Virus record (IMG/VR): IMGVR_UViG_3300017697_002289
Location: 1 to 22,366 of that record
Strand: one strand, 5' to 3'
DNA length: 22,366 nucleotides
Origin: a virus
Below, in pieces: positions 15,238 through 22,366 of the stretch (position 1 is its first letter; each line of letters starts with the position of its first letter). Made by a program: the position numbers and the translations under genes. The notes below the pieces were generated by a model, which worked only from the letters and a program-made list of their open reading frames with translations, made no database searches and was not told where the DNA came from.

Positions 15238-16072
15238 AGAACTCTACGATATTTTATATCCCATCAAAGACTATAATCACGACTATTTACCTAGAGTAGC
15301 ACAATGCAGAGATTGTGATTCTATCCCAAAGGTTAAAAATGCAGGTCAGGTTATAGAGACTGATCAAGGACAAGCACAGGTAATGCACCCAGGAGTCCTT
15401 GTTCATGAAGGCTGCTATCACCAGCAATGGATGACTGATTTAATTAGATGTCTTAAGGGACATCATGAACCTCAAGAGGAGAAGTTGTTTTATGAAGTTT
15501 TAAAGCATGTTCCCGATGATGCGGTAATACTAGAGTTAGGTAGTTTTTGGGCATTTTATTCGTTGTGGTTCAAAAAAGAGAAGCCTAAATCTAAAGCGTA
15601 TTTAATCGAGCCCAATCCATATAAAATTGAGTTAGGGCAACATAATTTCCTACTTAATAATTTTGAAGGTGATTTTATGCAGGGGTATATTGGAGCTTCA
15701 CATATTGACCCCTCTGTTTTTGTTGATTGGGATGGAAAGAAATTTTCTGTTCCTCAAGTTTCTGTGGACTGGTACTTGAAGCATAAGAATATAGATAAAC
15801 TTCATATACTACAAGCTGACATCCAGGACAACGAAGCCGAACTCTTATCAGGAATGAAAGATACCTTGGCTAGTAGAGGGGTAGACTTTATTTTCTTGGG
15901 AACGCACTCTCCAAATTACCCTTTTAGAAAAACTCTAGTAGATGCTGGGTATATTATCTTAGAAGAGTTTGAAGTTCATGAGTCGTTCTTTGATGATGGT
16001 TTGATTTTAGCCTGTTCGCCTGATGTATATGAAACACTAGACCCTACCCTATTCAAGGTTAGCAAGAAATGA
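15224..16072 (+). CDS. FkbM-family methyltransferase
   Basis: This 282-residue protein is an S-adenosylmethionine-dependent methyltransferase of the FkbM kind, usually acting on hydroxyls of sugars or polyketides. Motif I is L-E-L-G-S-F-W-A-F-Y-S (103-113), with a Ser-Phe-Trp stretch where Gly-Gly is more usual; I-E-P-N-P (128-132) is the acidic ribose-binding strand end. V-S-V-D-W-Y-L (179-185) and L-Q-A-D-I-Q-D-N-E (196-204) are the family's later motifs, the last often reading K-I-D-x-E-G. The first 85 residues form an extra N-terminal part. It overlaps the aminotransferase start by four bases (ATGA). The substrate is likely the sugar made by the operon, by position only. Confidence 0.83.
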   Translation: MKSIKELYDILYPIKDYNHDYLPRVAQCRDCDSIPKVKNAGQVIETDQGQAQVMHPGVLVHEGCYHQQWMTDLIRCLKGHHEPQEEKLFYEVLKHVPDDAVILELGSFWAFYSLWFKKEKPKSKAYLIEPNPYKIELGQHNFLLNNFEGDFMQGYIGASHIDPSVFVDWDGKKFSVPQVSVDWYLKHKNIDKLHILQADIQDNEAELLSGMKDTLASRGVDFIFLGTHSPNYPFRKTLVDAGYIILEEFEVHESFFDDGLILACSPDVYETLDPTLFKVSKK

Positions 16073-17160
16073 AAATTAACCAATTCGAACCATTTATTGG
16101 GGAAGATGAGTACGCTTCCATTAAATCCTGCTTTGACGATATGTGGATTACTGAGGGACCGAAAAGCAAAGAATTCCTCAGTCGCATGGAGGAGATGTTT
16201 GGAACTCCCTACGTTGTGTTTGCTCCCAATGGAACCCTGGCCTTATACTTAGCATTACGCGCACTAGGCATAGGTGAGGGGGATGAAGTATTAGTTCCCA
16301 ACTTTACATTTATCGCTACAGCTAACGCAGTAGAGATGGTTGGAGCAACACCTGTTTTTGTAGATATTAGATCTGATTTACAAATGGACCCCGACCTATG
16401 CGAAGAAGCGATTACTGAAAATACGAAAGCAATAATGCCAGCGCATATCTTTGGATTCTCTGCTGACATGGAGGCTATTTGTGAAGTGGCAGATAAGCAC
16501 AATCTAAAAGTAATTGAAGATGCAGCACAAGCCATAGGCATTAAACGAAATGGCAAGCCTTGCGGAACCTTTGGGGATGCTGGTTGCTTCTCCTTCTTTG
16601 CTGATAAGACTATCACTATGGGAGAAGGTGGTTTGGTTATTGTGAAGGATAAGGATGCATATGATAACCTCCTTTACTTAAGAAACCAAGGCAGGAAGAA
16701 CAGAGGGTCTTTCTTGCACCCAGAGATCGGATATAATTTCAGAATTACAGATATGCAAGCTGCTGTAGGTCTAACCCAACTAGATAAGCTGCCCGAGATT
16801 ATAAAAAAGAAAGCACAGATTTTTGAATGGTATAAAGAAGGGTTATCAGGTATTGATGAGATTTGTGTTTATGAGCCAGATAATAACACTAACCCCTACA
16901 TCCCTTTTAGGGTCGTTATTAGCACTAAGGATAACTCTGGACCCCTTATGGTTCATATGTCTACTGATGGGATTGAAACCAGGGGGTTCTTTGTTCCTCT
17001 CCATAAGCAGCCATGTTACACGTTAAACCTTTCAGACAATCAGTTTCCAAATAGTGTGTCTGCATTTGAACACGGTGTATGCTTACCCTCATTTGTAGCG
17101 ATAACACATTCTCAAGTGCTTGAAGTGTGTCAGTCAATTGTAGATTATTACCATGTATAA
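16069..17160 (+). CDS. DegT/DnrJ/EryC1/StrS aminotransferase
   Basis: This is a PLP enzyme that converts a 4-keto (or 3-keto) nucleotide sugar to an aminosugar, using glutamate as usual donor. The 363 residues show the family plan: N-G-T-L-A-L (54-59), D-E-V-L-V-P (72-77), E-D-A-A-Q-A (150-155) and the cofactor lysine at K180 in S-F-F-A-D-K-T-I-T-M-G-E-G-G (175-188). Most relatives have Asn before that lysine; here it is Asp. G-Y-N-F-R-I-T-D (221-228) is also characteristic. With the GDP-mannose dehydratase in the same operon it could act as a perosamine synthase (GDP-4-keto-6-deoxymannose to GDP-perosamine); a UDP-sugar substrate from the other dehydratase is equally possible. It overlaps the FkbM gene by four bases and the next gene by eight. 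Confidence 0.93.
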   Translation: MKINQFEPFIGEDEYASIKSCFDDMWITEGPKSKEFLSRMEEMFGTPYVVFAPNGTLALYLALRALGIGEGDEVLVPNFTFIATANAVEMVGATPVFVDIRSDLQMDPDLCEEAITENTKAIMPAHIFGFSADMEAICEVADKHNLKVIEDAAQAIGIKRNGKPCGTFGDAGCFSFFADKTITMGEGGLVIVKDKDAYDNLLYLRNQGRKNRGSFLHPEIGYNFRITDMQAAVGLTQLDKLPEIIKKKAQIFEWYKEGLSGIDEICVYEPDNNTNPYIPFRVVISTKDNSGPLMVHMSTDGIETRGFFVPLHKQPCYTLNLSDNQFPNSVSAFEHGVCLPSFVAITHSQVLEVCQSIVDYYHV

Positions 17161-17857
17161 AGAATTTGCATCCTTATATGATAACTTATCAGAAAAGAAA
17201 AACTACAAAGATGAAGTTTCTTTTTGTAGAGCCTATTTTACTAAACCTCCTAAAACAATTTTAGATGTTGGGTGTGGGACTGGATCACATTTAAATGAGT
17301 TTAGTAATCTGCATGGTGTTAGTAGCGTAGGAGTTGATCCTTGTGAAGAGATGATTTCTCTGGCTAGAAAAAAGGGTATACCAAACTGTACACTTCATAC
17401 GGGGAAGGTTTACGATATAGCAGAGGACAATTTTGATTTAGCAGTTAGCTTTTTTAATGTCATTAACCATATTGAAGACTATGGCACTTTGAAAAAAACC
17501 TTTAGTAGCATATACTCTAAGCTAACTGATAATGCATATTTTCTGTTCGACTGCTGGAACGGCGCAGCATTCTTCATGGATCCTCCGCAAGTGAAGACTA
17601 CAGTAACTCCTCATGGAACGTATAGGTACGAACCAACTGTGGATTATCTTAACTCTAATATTATGATGGATGTTTCTTTAAATGACGAAGTGGGGAAGGT
17701 CATAACTTCAAAACTTTCTCATACTTTATGGACTCCTTTTTCACTCAAATCACTATTATTAGATGTAGGCTTCCAGTCTGTCGATATATACAAGCACTTC
17801 ACTCTTGAACGTGCAGTAGGTACGGAGCATAAGCTTTCATTTGTCTGCAAAAAGTAA
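17153..17857 (+). CDS. Class I SAM-dependent methyltransferase
   Basis: This 234-residue protein has the Rossmann methyltransferase motifs I-L-D-V-G-C-G-T-G-S (36-45), the acidic V-D-P-C-E-E-M (61-67), and D-L-A-V-S-F-F-N-V-I-N-H (95-106). The V-I-N-H-I segment is frequent in sugar N- and C-methyltransferases and N,N-dimethyltransferases of deoxysugar pathways. Because it follows the aminotransferase with an eight-base overlap, methylation of the newly made aminosugar is a reasonable guess, but O-methylation cannot be excluded. Length and motifs are normal, and there is no sign of disruption. Confidence 0.85.
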   Translation: MYKEFASLYDNLSEKKNYKDEVSFCRAYFTKPPKTILDVGCGTGSHLNEFSNLHGVSSVGVDPCEEMISLARKKGIPNCTLHTGKVYDIAEDNFDLAVSFFNVINHIEDYGTLKKTFSSIYSKLTDNAYFLFDCWNGAAFFMDPPQVKTTVTPHGTYRYEPTVDYLNSNIMMDVSLNDEVGKVITSKLSHTLWTPFSLKSLLLDVGFQSVDIYKHFTLERAVGTEHKLSFVCKK

Positions 17858-17858
17858 A

Positions 17859-18593
17859 ATGCATTTAGAAAAAGAATTAACAGTAGTCATAACAACCCAT
17901 GTATTACCTACTGCCCCATCAACTCACATACTAGAAGAGTGCGTAAACTCCATTGTAAGCAAGTTCGGTGGGATTAATGTGTGTGACATTTTAGTGTACT
18001 GTGATAGCAGACCAAATGATTTGGTATCTGATCAATACCTAGAAAACATCAGGAAGAATCTTCCCGACGTTACCTTGATTGAAAACCCAAACAGCGGCCT
18101 TAGGATAAATTACTTTAAGGCGATGAATGAAGTAAAAACACCCTACATCTTATTTTCAGAGCATGATTGGGTTTGGTTGCGTGATGTTAATATTACAGGG
18201 TTAGTCAAGGGGATGATCGCAGACTCGTCTATAAATTTTGTTAGATTTAACAAAAGAAACAACTGGCAAACTCACGACGAGCAAGGCGCATGGGAAACTC
18301 ACATAGAAGAAGCCCCAGAGGTGACTGTGTTTCCTTTAATGAAAACCAACTGTTGGGCTACGCATCCTCATGTGATTAGGAAAGAGAAGTTTGTTGAAGA
18401 TTGGATGCCTGTGGTTGATACGATTGAGGGGGGTTGGAGTATCGAACTTTCTACCTACTTAAGCTATGGTCAGGCAATTCAGAGAGATGGGTTTGAAAAA
18501 GCCCAAAAAGATTGGGGTGTCTTTAATTATGGTGGAAAGGATGAGCCCTATATTATTAAACACTTAGACGGAAGTAACTCAGGAAGAACTTGA
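17859..18593 (+). CDS. GT-A-like glycosyltransferase candidate
   Basis: This 244-residue protein begins with a Rossmann-like strand T-V-V-I-T-T-H (8-14), has L-E-E-C-V-N-S-I (25-32) as in GT2 enzymes, and contains P-Y-I-L-F-S-E-H-D-W-V-W-L (95-107) where GT2 members place their D-x-D metal motif. The S-E-H-D replaces the canonical aspartate pair, so metal binding would use E101 and D103. I read it as a divergent GT-A fold transferase. The ATG at 17859 is one base past the previous stop; a TTG at 17841 is unlikely. It is followed by the 4,6-dehydratase after one base. Acceptor and donor are unknown. Confidence 0.65.
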   Translation: MHLEKELTVVITTHVLPTAPSTHILEECVNSIVSKFGGINVCDILVYCDSRPNDLVSDQYLENIRKNLPDVTLIENPNSGLRINYFKAMNEVKTPYILFSEHDWVWLRDVNITGLVKGMIADSSINFVRFNKRNNWQTHDEQGAWETHIEEAPEVTVFPLMKTNCWATHPHVIRKEKFVEDWMPVVDTIEGGWSIELSTYLSYGQAIQRDGFEKAQKDWGVFNYGGKDEPYIIKHLDGSNSGRT

Positions 18594-18594
18594 T

Positions 18595-19455
18595 ATGATA
18601 AAAATTAAAGAAGGTAATAGATATTTAATCACTGGAGGAAGTGGATTTCTCGGAGGAAAGGTTATTCAGCGCATCCTAAGCGAAGGAGGCAAAGTTGTCA
18701 CTATCTCCAGAGATGAAGGGAAGCTTATTGAGTTAAAGCAAAGATTCCCAGAGATCGAGTTCTACACAGGAGACATCTGTGATCCGTTCGATGTCCACCA
18801 AGCGATGAAGGGGGTCGATGGAGTTTTTCATCTAGCAGCGTTTAAGCATGTCGGCATGGCTGAATCTTTAGCAAGAGAATGCACAAGGTCTAATGTTTTA
18901 GGATCGTTAAACATTTTGGAGGAAGGCTCAATTCTTGGTGTGGACTTCATTGTAGGTATTAGCACCGATAAGGCAGCCCAAGTCGCTGGTGTATATGGAG
19001 CCACTAAGTATGTCATGGAGAAGTTGTTTGAGCAGTTCGAGCGTAATTACCCAGACATTCAGTTTAGAGTGGTCCGCTACGGAAATATCTTGTACTCCAC
19101 AGGGTCTGTTTTGTGTAAGTGGAAAGAGTTGTTGCTGCAAGGCGAGCCGCTTATTGTGACAGATCCCACGGCCACTAGGTATTTTTGGACTGTGGATCAA
19201 GCTGTTACTTTAATTTGGGACTGTTTAGATAATGCTACAGACAGCAAGCCGTATGTTCCTGAGATGAAGTCCATGAGCATTCGAGATCTCTTGGTCGCTA
19301 TGTCCGAGAAGTACCTGCCCGAGGATAAGGAGCTTTTAATTAAAGAGATTGGATTGCAGCCAGGAGAAAACTTGCATGAGAAGATCCTTGAAGACGGGAC
19401 CGATTCTAGTGTTGCTGAGAAGTACACGATTGAAGAGATTACGGAGATGATATGA
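18595..19455 (+). CDS. PseB/FlaA1-like nucleotide-sugar 4,6-dehydratase
   Basis: This extended SDR enzyme of the polysaccharide CapD/FlaA1 type would remove water from a UDP-GlcNAc-like sugar to form a 4-keto-6-deoxy intermediate. The 286 residues show the NAD(P) loop T-G-G-S-G-F-L-G (13-20), A-A-F-K-H-V (81-86), S-T-D-K-A (123-127) and Y-G-A-T-K (134-138). D125, K126 and Y134 have the same spacing as catalytic D132, K133 and Y141 of FlaA1/PseB. R-Y-G-N-I (161-165) is also typical. It is somewhat shorter than the usual 330 residues. Whether it inverts C5 cannot be told. It gives the operon a second ketosugar route beside the GDP-mannose dehydratase. Confidence 0.87.
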   Translation: MIKIKEGNRYLITGGSGFLGGKVIQRILSEGGKVVTISRDEGKLIELKQRFPEIEFYTGDICDPFDVHQAMKGVDGVFHLAAFKHVGMAESLARECTRSNVLGSLNILEEGSILGVDFIVGISTDKAAQVAGVYGATKYVMEKLFEQFERNYPDIQFRVVRYGNILYSTGSVLCKWKELLLQGEPLIVTDPTATRYFWTVDQAVTLIWDCLDNATDSKPYVPEMKSMSIRDLLVAMSEKYLPEDKELLIKEIGLQPGENLHEKILEDGTDSSVAEKYTIEEITEMI

Positions 19456-20099
19456 AAGCTGCTGTGTGTTTGTATGGGTTGTCCACAGGCACTAATGACA
19501 AAGGTGATCCTGTCTCGCACACAACAGCTTATGAGTATTTAAAGAAGAATGTATTAGATATTCAGGATGAGGAAGTCTCTGTTTTTTTTCACACATGGAA
19601 TGAAGATTACGCCACTCAGCTAGAACTTCTAGACTTATACAAGCCTAAGTACTCAAGACAAGAGAAGCAACGTATGTTCGATACTGATGCCACAAAACTT
19701 CATCAAATAAAAAGTAGATGGTACTCTCACAGAGAAAGTATTAATTTAAAGAAACAGTATGAATTAGGTAGTGGTGAATTTGATTTTGTTTTGGTCTCCC
19801 GTTTTGATAATTGTTTCTTAACTCCACTTAAGTTTGAAGACTATGAAAAGGGAGTTTTTTATTCTTCGAACTGGCAGAAGCCCCACAGCGACACAGGTTT
19901 TTTAGATTACTGGTTTTTTTCTGATTCAAAGACTATGGATCAGTTCTCCACACTCTATGATAATCTGGACACTTACTTTGCTGAAGGACAAGGGCAATCA
20001 AACCACACCTTATCCCGTCATCACGCAGAACAGCAGGGACTACAATTACAAACCACTAAAACTGAGTACATTGATTTTGGTTTAGAGAGATGCATATGA
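19452..20099 (+). CDS. Unrecognised protein, possibly glycan-related
   Basis: This 215-residue protein is not one I can name. It starts K-A-A-V-C-L-Y-G-L (2-10), a beta-strand and turn opening seen in some capsule and O-antigen proteins. It contains V-F-F-H-T-W-N (44-50) and D-F-V-L-V-S-R-F-D-N (111-120), where R-F-D could mark a nucleotide-sugar or metal site like a D-x-D. A late H-T-L-S-R-H-H (185-191) is also notable. No signal peptide or membrane segment is present. It overlaps the dehydratase by four bases (ATGA) and the next gene by four. By context it may be a further glycosyltransferase, but that is inference. Confidence 0.6.
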   Translation: MKAAVCLYGLSTGTNDKGDPVSHTTAYEYLKKNVLDIQDEEVSVFFHTWNEDYATQLELLDLYKPKYSRQEKQRMFDTDATKLHQIKSRWYSHRESINLKKQYELGSGEFDFVLVSRFDNCFLTPLKFEDYEKGVFYSSNWQKPHSDTGFLDYWFFSDSKTMDQFSTLYDNLDTYFAEGQGQSNHTLSRHHAEQQGLQLQTTKTEYIDFGLERCI

Positions 20100-21058
20100 A
20101 AAAGAAAGCTTTAATTACTGGAGTTGCGGGGCAAGACGGCAGCTATTTATCTGAGTACCTAATCTCACAAGGTTATGAGGTTCATGGTATTGTTCGCAGG
20201 AACTCAGTTGCTGAGAATCAAGATAGTAGAATTAAATCCTTAGATGTGACAACGCATTACGGAGATTTACTGGACGTACCCTCTCTCACTCGTATTATTT
20301 CTGAGGTCAAGCCAGATGAAATTTATAATTTAGGAGCCCAGAGTCATGTTAGGGTTAGCTTCGACGTTCCGTCCTTTACGATCCAGACAAATGCTATGGG
20401 AGTGCTTAATCTCTTAGAGGTTTGTCGAACTCTAATCCCGAATGTTAAATTTTATCAGGCGAGTTCGTCAGAGATGTTTGGAAACTCCATTGACCCAGAC
20501 GGGTATCAAAGAAAGACAACTCTTATGAATCCTACTTCTCCGTATGGCTGCGCTAAAGTAATGGCCTACAATTTGGTAAGGCATTATCGAGCAGCCTATG
20601 GAATGCATACATGTAATGGTATTTTGTTTAATCACGAATCACCTAGAAGAGGATCTAACTTTGTAACTAACAAGATTGTAAAGGGCGCAGTAGAGATTAA
20701 GAAAGGGCTCAGAGATTCTTTAGCTTTAGGTAATTTAGATGCTTCCCGTGACTGGGGACATTCTAAGGACTATGTTCGAGCAATGCACAAGATATCCAAC
20801 CATGAAACTCCTGGCGATTGGGTTGTTGCTACAGGAGAAAGCAGAACTATCAGGGACATGTGTGAGACTACGTTCTCCTACTTAGGGCTAAACTATAAAG
20901 ATTATGTGACCGTTGATCCTAAGTACTTCCGTCCACAAGAGCTTGATTTTCTAAAAGGGGACTCTAAAGAAATTCGTGAAGAGCTAGGCTGGGCTCCTGA
21001 GTATACTTTTGAATCCATGGTCCATGAGATGGTTGATCACTGGATGGAAATAGTTTAA
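20096..21058 (+). CDS. gmd: GDP-mannose 4,6-dehydratase
   Basis: Gmd converts GDP-D-mannose to GDP-4-keto-6-deoxy-D-mannose, the branch point to GDP-fucose, GDP-rhamnose and GDP-perosamine. The 320 residues carry the NADP loop T-G-V-A-G-Q-D-G-S-Y-L (8-18), R-R-N-S (34-37), S-S-S-E-M-F-G (123-129), the Y-x3-K pair Y150/K154 and F-N-H-E-S-P-R-R-G (178-186), all diagnostic of Gmd. The ATG at 20096 is preferred to the one at 20090 because AGAGAG (20084-20089) stands six bases before it. The gene overlaps its left neighbour by four bases and the HAD gene by one. No GDP-fucose synthase (WcaG) follows, so the product may go to the aminotransferase instead. Confidence 0.95.
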   Translation: MKKKALITGVAGQDGSYLSEYLISQGYEVHGIVRRNSVAENQDSRIKSLDVTTHYGDLLDVPSLTRIISEVKPDEIYNLGAQSHVRVSFDVPSFTIQTNAMGVLNLLEVCRTLIPNVKFYQASSSEMFGNSIDPDGYQRKTTLMNPTSPYGCAKVMAYNLVRHYRAAYGMHTCNGILFNHESPRRGSNFVTNKIVKGAVEIKKGLRDSLALGNLDASRDWGHSKDYVRAMHKISNHETPGDWVVATGESRTIRDMCETTFSYLGLNYKDYVTVDPKYFRPQELDFLKGDSKEIREELGWAPEYTFESMVHEMVDHWMEIV

Positions 21059-21663
21059 TGAAGGCAGTCCTGTTTGATTTAGATGGTGTCCTAGTGGATG
21101 CCTGTGATTGGCATTATGATGCACTAAACCGTGCCTTAAAAGATGTTGTTAATTATACAATTGATAGGGATTCACATGATAAGATATACAATGGCATTCC
21201 AACTTTAACTAAGTTGAGTATCTTAAAAGAGATGGGGATTATTAGAGAGGAAGACTTTACCGAGATATCGGATCGAAAACAATGGTACACCATTCAAGTA
21301 ATTAATGATTTTTGTACAGAGTCAGTCTCTAAAATATCTTTAATGAAACTCTTGAAAGCAGAGGGGTACAAATTAGGGTGTGTTACTAATAGTATTAGGA
21401 AAACTGCTGAGTTAATGTTGGAAAGATCAGGAATACTAGAGTACATGGATGTAGTGATTACAAATGAGGATAGTGTAAATCACAAGCCCCACCCAGAGCA
21501 GTATATTCAGGCTTTAGTAATTCTTAATACTCTTCCTGAAAATGCTATTATCGTAGAAGACTCACCCAAGGGCTTACAGGCTGCAAGATTAACAGGTAGT
21601 CGAGTATTTCAGGTTAAAAACTCAACAGAAGTAACAAAAGAATTATTTAAAGACAAACTATGA
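21058..21663 (+). CDS. HAD-superfamily phosphatase / beta-phosphoglucomutase-like
   Basis: This 201-residue enzyme has the HAD motifs D-L-D-G-V-L-V-D (7-14; nucleophile D7 and acid D9), V-T-N-S (109-112), K143 in H-K-P-H-P, and V-E-D-S-P-K-G (166-172). The helical cap between motif I and II (about 15-95) and the V-L-V-D-A end of motif I resemble the beta-phosphoglucomutase-like subfamily. It could dephosphorylate a sugar phosphate or shift its phosphate before activation by the adjacent nucleotidyltransferase. ATG overlaps the gmd stop by one base. A GmhB-like role in heptose synthesis is less likely from the motif I sequence. The substrate is not evident. Confidence 0.85.
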   Translation: MKAVLFDLDGVLVDACDWHYDALNRALKDVVNYTIDRDSHDKIYNGIPTLTKLSILKEMGIIREEDFTEISDRKQWYTIQVINDFCTESVSKISLMKLLKAEGYKLGCVTNSIRKTAELMLERSGILEYMDVVITNEDSVNHKPHPEQYIQALVILNTLPENAIIVEDSPKGLQAARLTGSRVFQVKNSTEVTKELFKDKL

Positions 21664-22366
21664 ACATTTTAATTCCGATGGCTGGCGCAGGGTCCAGGTT
21701 TGAACAGGCAGGATACACCTTTCCAAAACCCCTTATTGAGATACATGGTAAGCCCATGATTCAAAAGGTGGTTGAGAACTTAAATATTGAAGGTCGTTAT
21801 ATCTTTTTAGTGCAAAAAGATCATTATGAAAAGTATGCATTGCAATATTTACTACCTTTAATCGCTCCAGGATGTGAGATCATCCAAGTAGACGGCGTTA
21901 CTGAAGGCGCAGCTTGCACTACTCTATTAGCTAAGAAGTTTATTGATAACGATACTCCTCTAATTACTGCTAACTCTGATCAGTTTATTGAATGGGAGTG
22001 GGACACAGAGGACTGTTGGAGTCACGCCTTTGATAGTGATGGGGGAATGCTAACCTTTAAAGCGACCCATCCTAAGTGGAGTTTTGCGAAATTAGGAGAA
22101 GACGGATACATTAGTGAGGTCGCTGAGAAGAAGCCTATTAGTGACAATGCAACAGTAGGTGTTTATCATTGGGCGAAAGGTTCCGACTACGTTAAGTACG
22201 CCGAGCAGATGATTGAAAAAGATATTCGAGTGAACAATGAGTTCTATGTTTGTCCCGTGTTTAATGAAGCTATTCAAGATGGAAAGAAGATCAAGTCTGT
22301 TCCAATTAAAAACATGTGGGGTTTAGGTACTCCTGAAGACCTTCGTTACTTCCTTACTTATTATAA
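21660..22366 (+). CDS. Sugar-1-phosphate nucleotidyltransferase, 3'-open
   Basis: This frame runs from ATG 21660 to the window edge, 235 codons without a stop. It is a GT-A fold nucleotidyltransferase that would join a sugar-1-phosphate to a nucleotide. M-A-G-A-G-S-R-F (7-14) is the nucleotide-binding loop, P-K-P-L (22-25) supplies the lysine K23, A-N-S-D-Q (104-108) places the metal aspartate, and G-L-G-T-P-E-D-L (221-228) is a C-terminal motif common in these enzymes. The start overlaps the HAD stop by four bases (ATGA). Since G-T-P-E-D-L is usually near the end, only a few residues are probably missing. The base (GTP, CTP, UTP or dTTP) cannot be decided; GTP would fit the Gmd route. Confidence 0.88.
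   Translation, partial: MNILIPMAGAGSRFEQAGYTFPKPLIEIHGKPMIQKVVENLNIEGRYIFLVQKDHYEKYALQYLLPLIAPGCEIIQVDGVTEGAACTTLLAKKFIDNDTPLITANSDQFIEWEWDTEDCWSHAFDSDGGMLTFKATHPKWSFAKLGEDGYISEVAEKKPISDNATVGVYHWAKGSDYVKYAEQMIEKDIRVNNEFYVCPVFNEAIQDGKKIKSVPIKNMWGLGTPEDLRYFLTYY

Noticed and set aside
21058-22366. HAD plus nucleotidyltransferase as a GDP-heptose (GmhB/HddC) pair
   Set aside because: The HAD motif I and helical cap resemble beta-phosphoglucomutase-like enzymes, and no GmhA or HddA gene is present in the window.
1-22366. tRNA genes, CRISPR arrays, insertion sequences and attachment sites
   Set aside because: The longest non-coding gap is about 62 bases and is explained by a terminator. No cloverleaf, spaced repeat or transposase was seen.

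Overview
The window is a piece of a tailed double-stranded DNA phage (Caudoviricetes), and all genes lie on the + strand. The replication half carries a T4-like core set: SbcD/gp47 and SbcC/gp46 recombination nuclease subunits, a DnaB/gp41-type helicase, a gp32-type single-strand binding protein with its zinc site, and a probable UvsY-like mediator. The nucleotide genes are not T4's own types: a flavin-dependent thymidylate synthase (ThyX, cut by the left edge) and a B12-dependent class II ribonucleotide reductase (NrdJ). A short lipoprotein and an O-antigen-type gene set suggest a Gram-negative host. The exact phage and host cannot be named from sequence reading alone; a marine T4-like myovirus is an inference.

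Layout. Positions 1-8907 hold the nucleotide, recombination and replication module: thyX (partial), gp47, gp46, nrdJ, an FmdB-type zinc-ribbon protein, helicase, a small HExxH protein, an unknown protein, the UvsY candidate and gp32. Positions 8914-9297 encode a small lipoprotein, followed by a clear Rho-independent terminator (9322-9354). Positions 9360-22366 are one uninterrupted run of 15 carbohydrate-related genes, nearly all overlapping by 1-20 bases or separated by 1-2 bases. No intergenic stretch exceeds about 62 bases, and there are no tRNAs, CRISPR arrays or insertion sequences.

The second module holds two GT4-like glycosyltransferases, a large GT2 fusion, a GT10 fucosyltransferase-like enzyme, a StrG-like 2-oxoglutarate oxygenase, a WbuC-like cupin, an FkbM methyltransferase, a DegT/StrS aminotransferase, a second methyltransferase and a further glycosyltransferase-like protein. 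These are followed by a PseB/FlaA1-like 4,6-dehydratase, an unrecognised protein, GDP-mannose 4,6-dehydratase, a HAD phosphatase and a sugar-1-phosphate nucleotidyltransferase that is open at the right edge. Together they could activate a sugar, make a 4-keto-6-deoxy intermediate, aminate and methylate it, and transfer it. No flippase, polymerase or lipid-linked initiating transferase is present, and none of the transferases has an evident membrane segment. A cytoplasmic acceptor such as a virion protein is therefore a serious alternative to host O-antigen modification.

The most unusual single gene is the 657-residue protein at 11343-13316. It joins a GT2 glycosyltransferase to a middle region with a ParB-like G-x-H-R motif and to a C-terminal nucleotidyltransferase-like domain.
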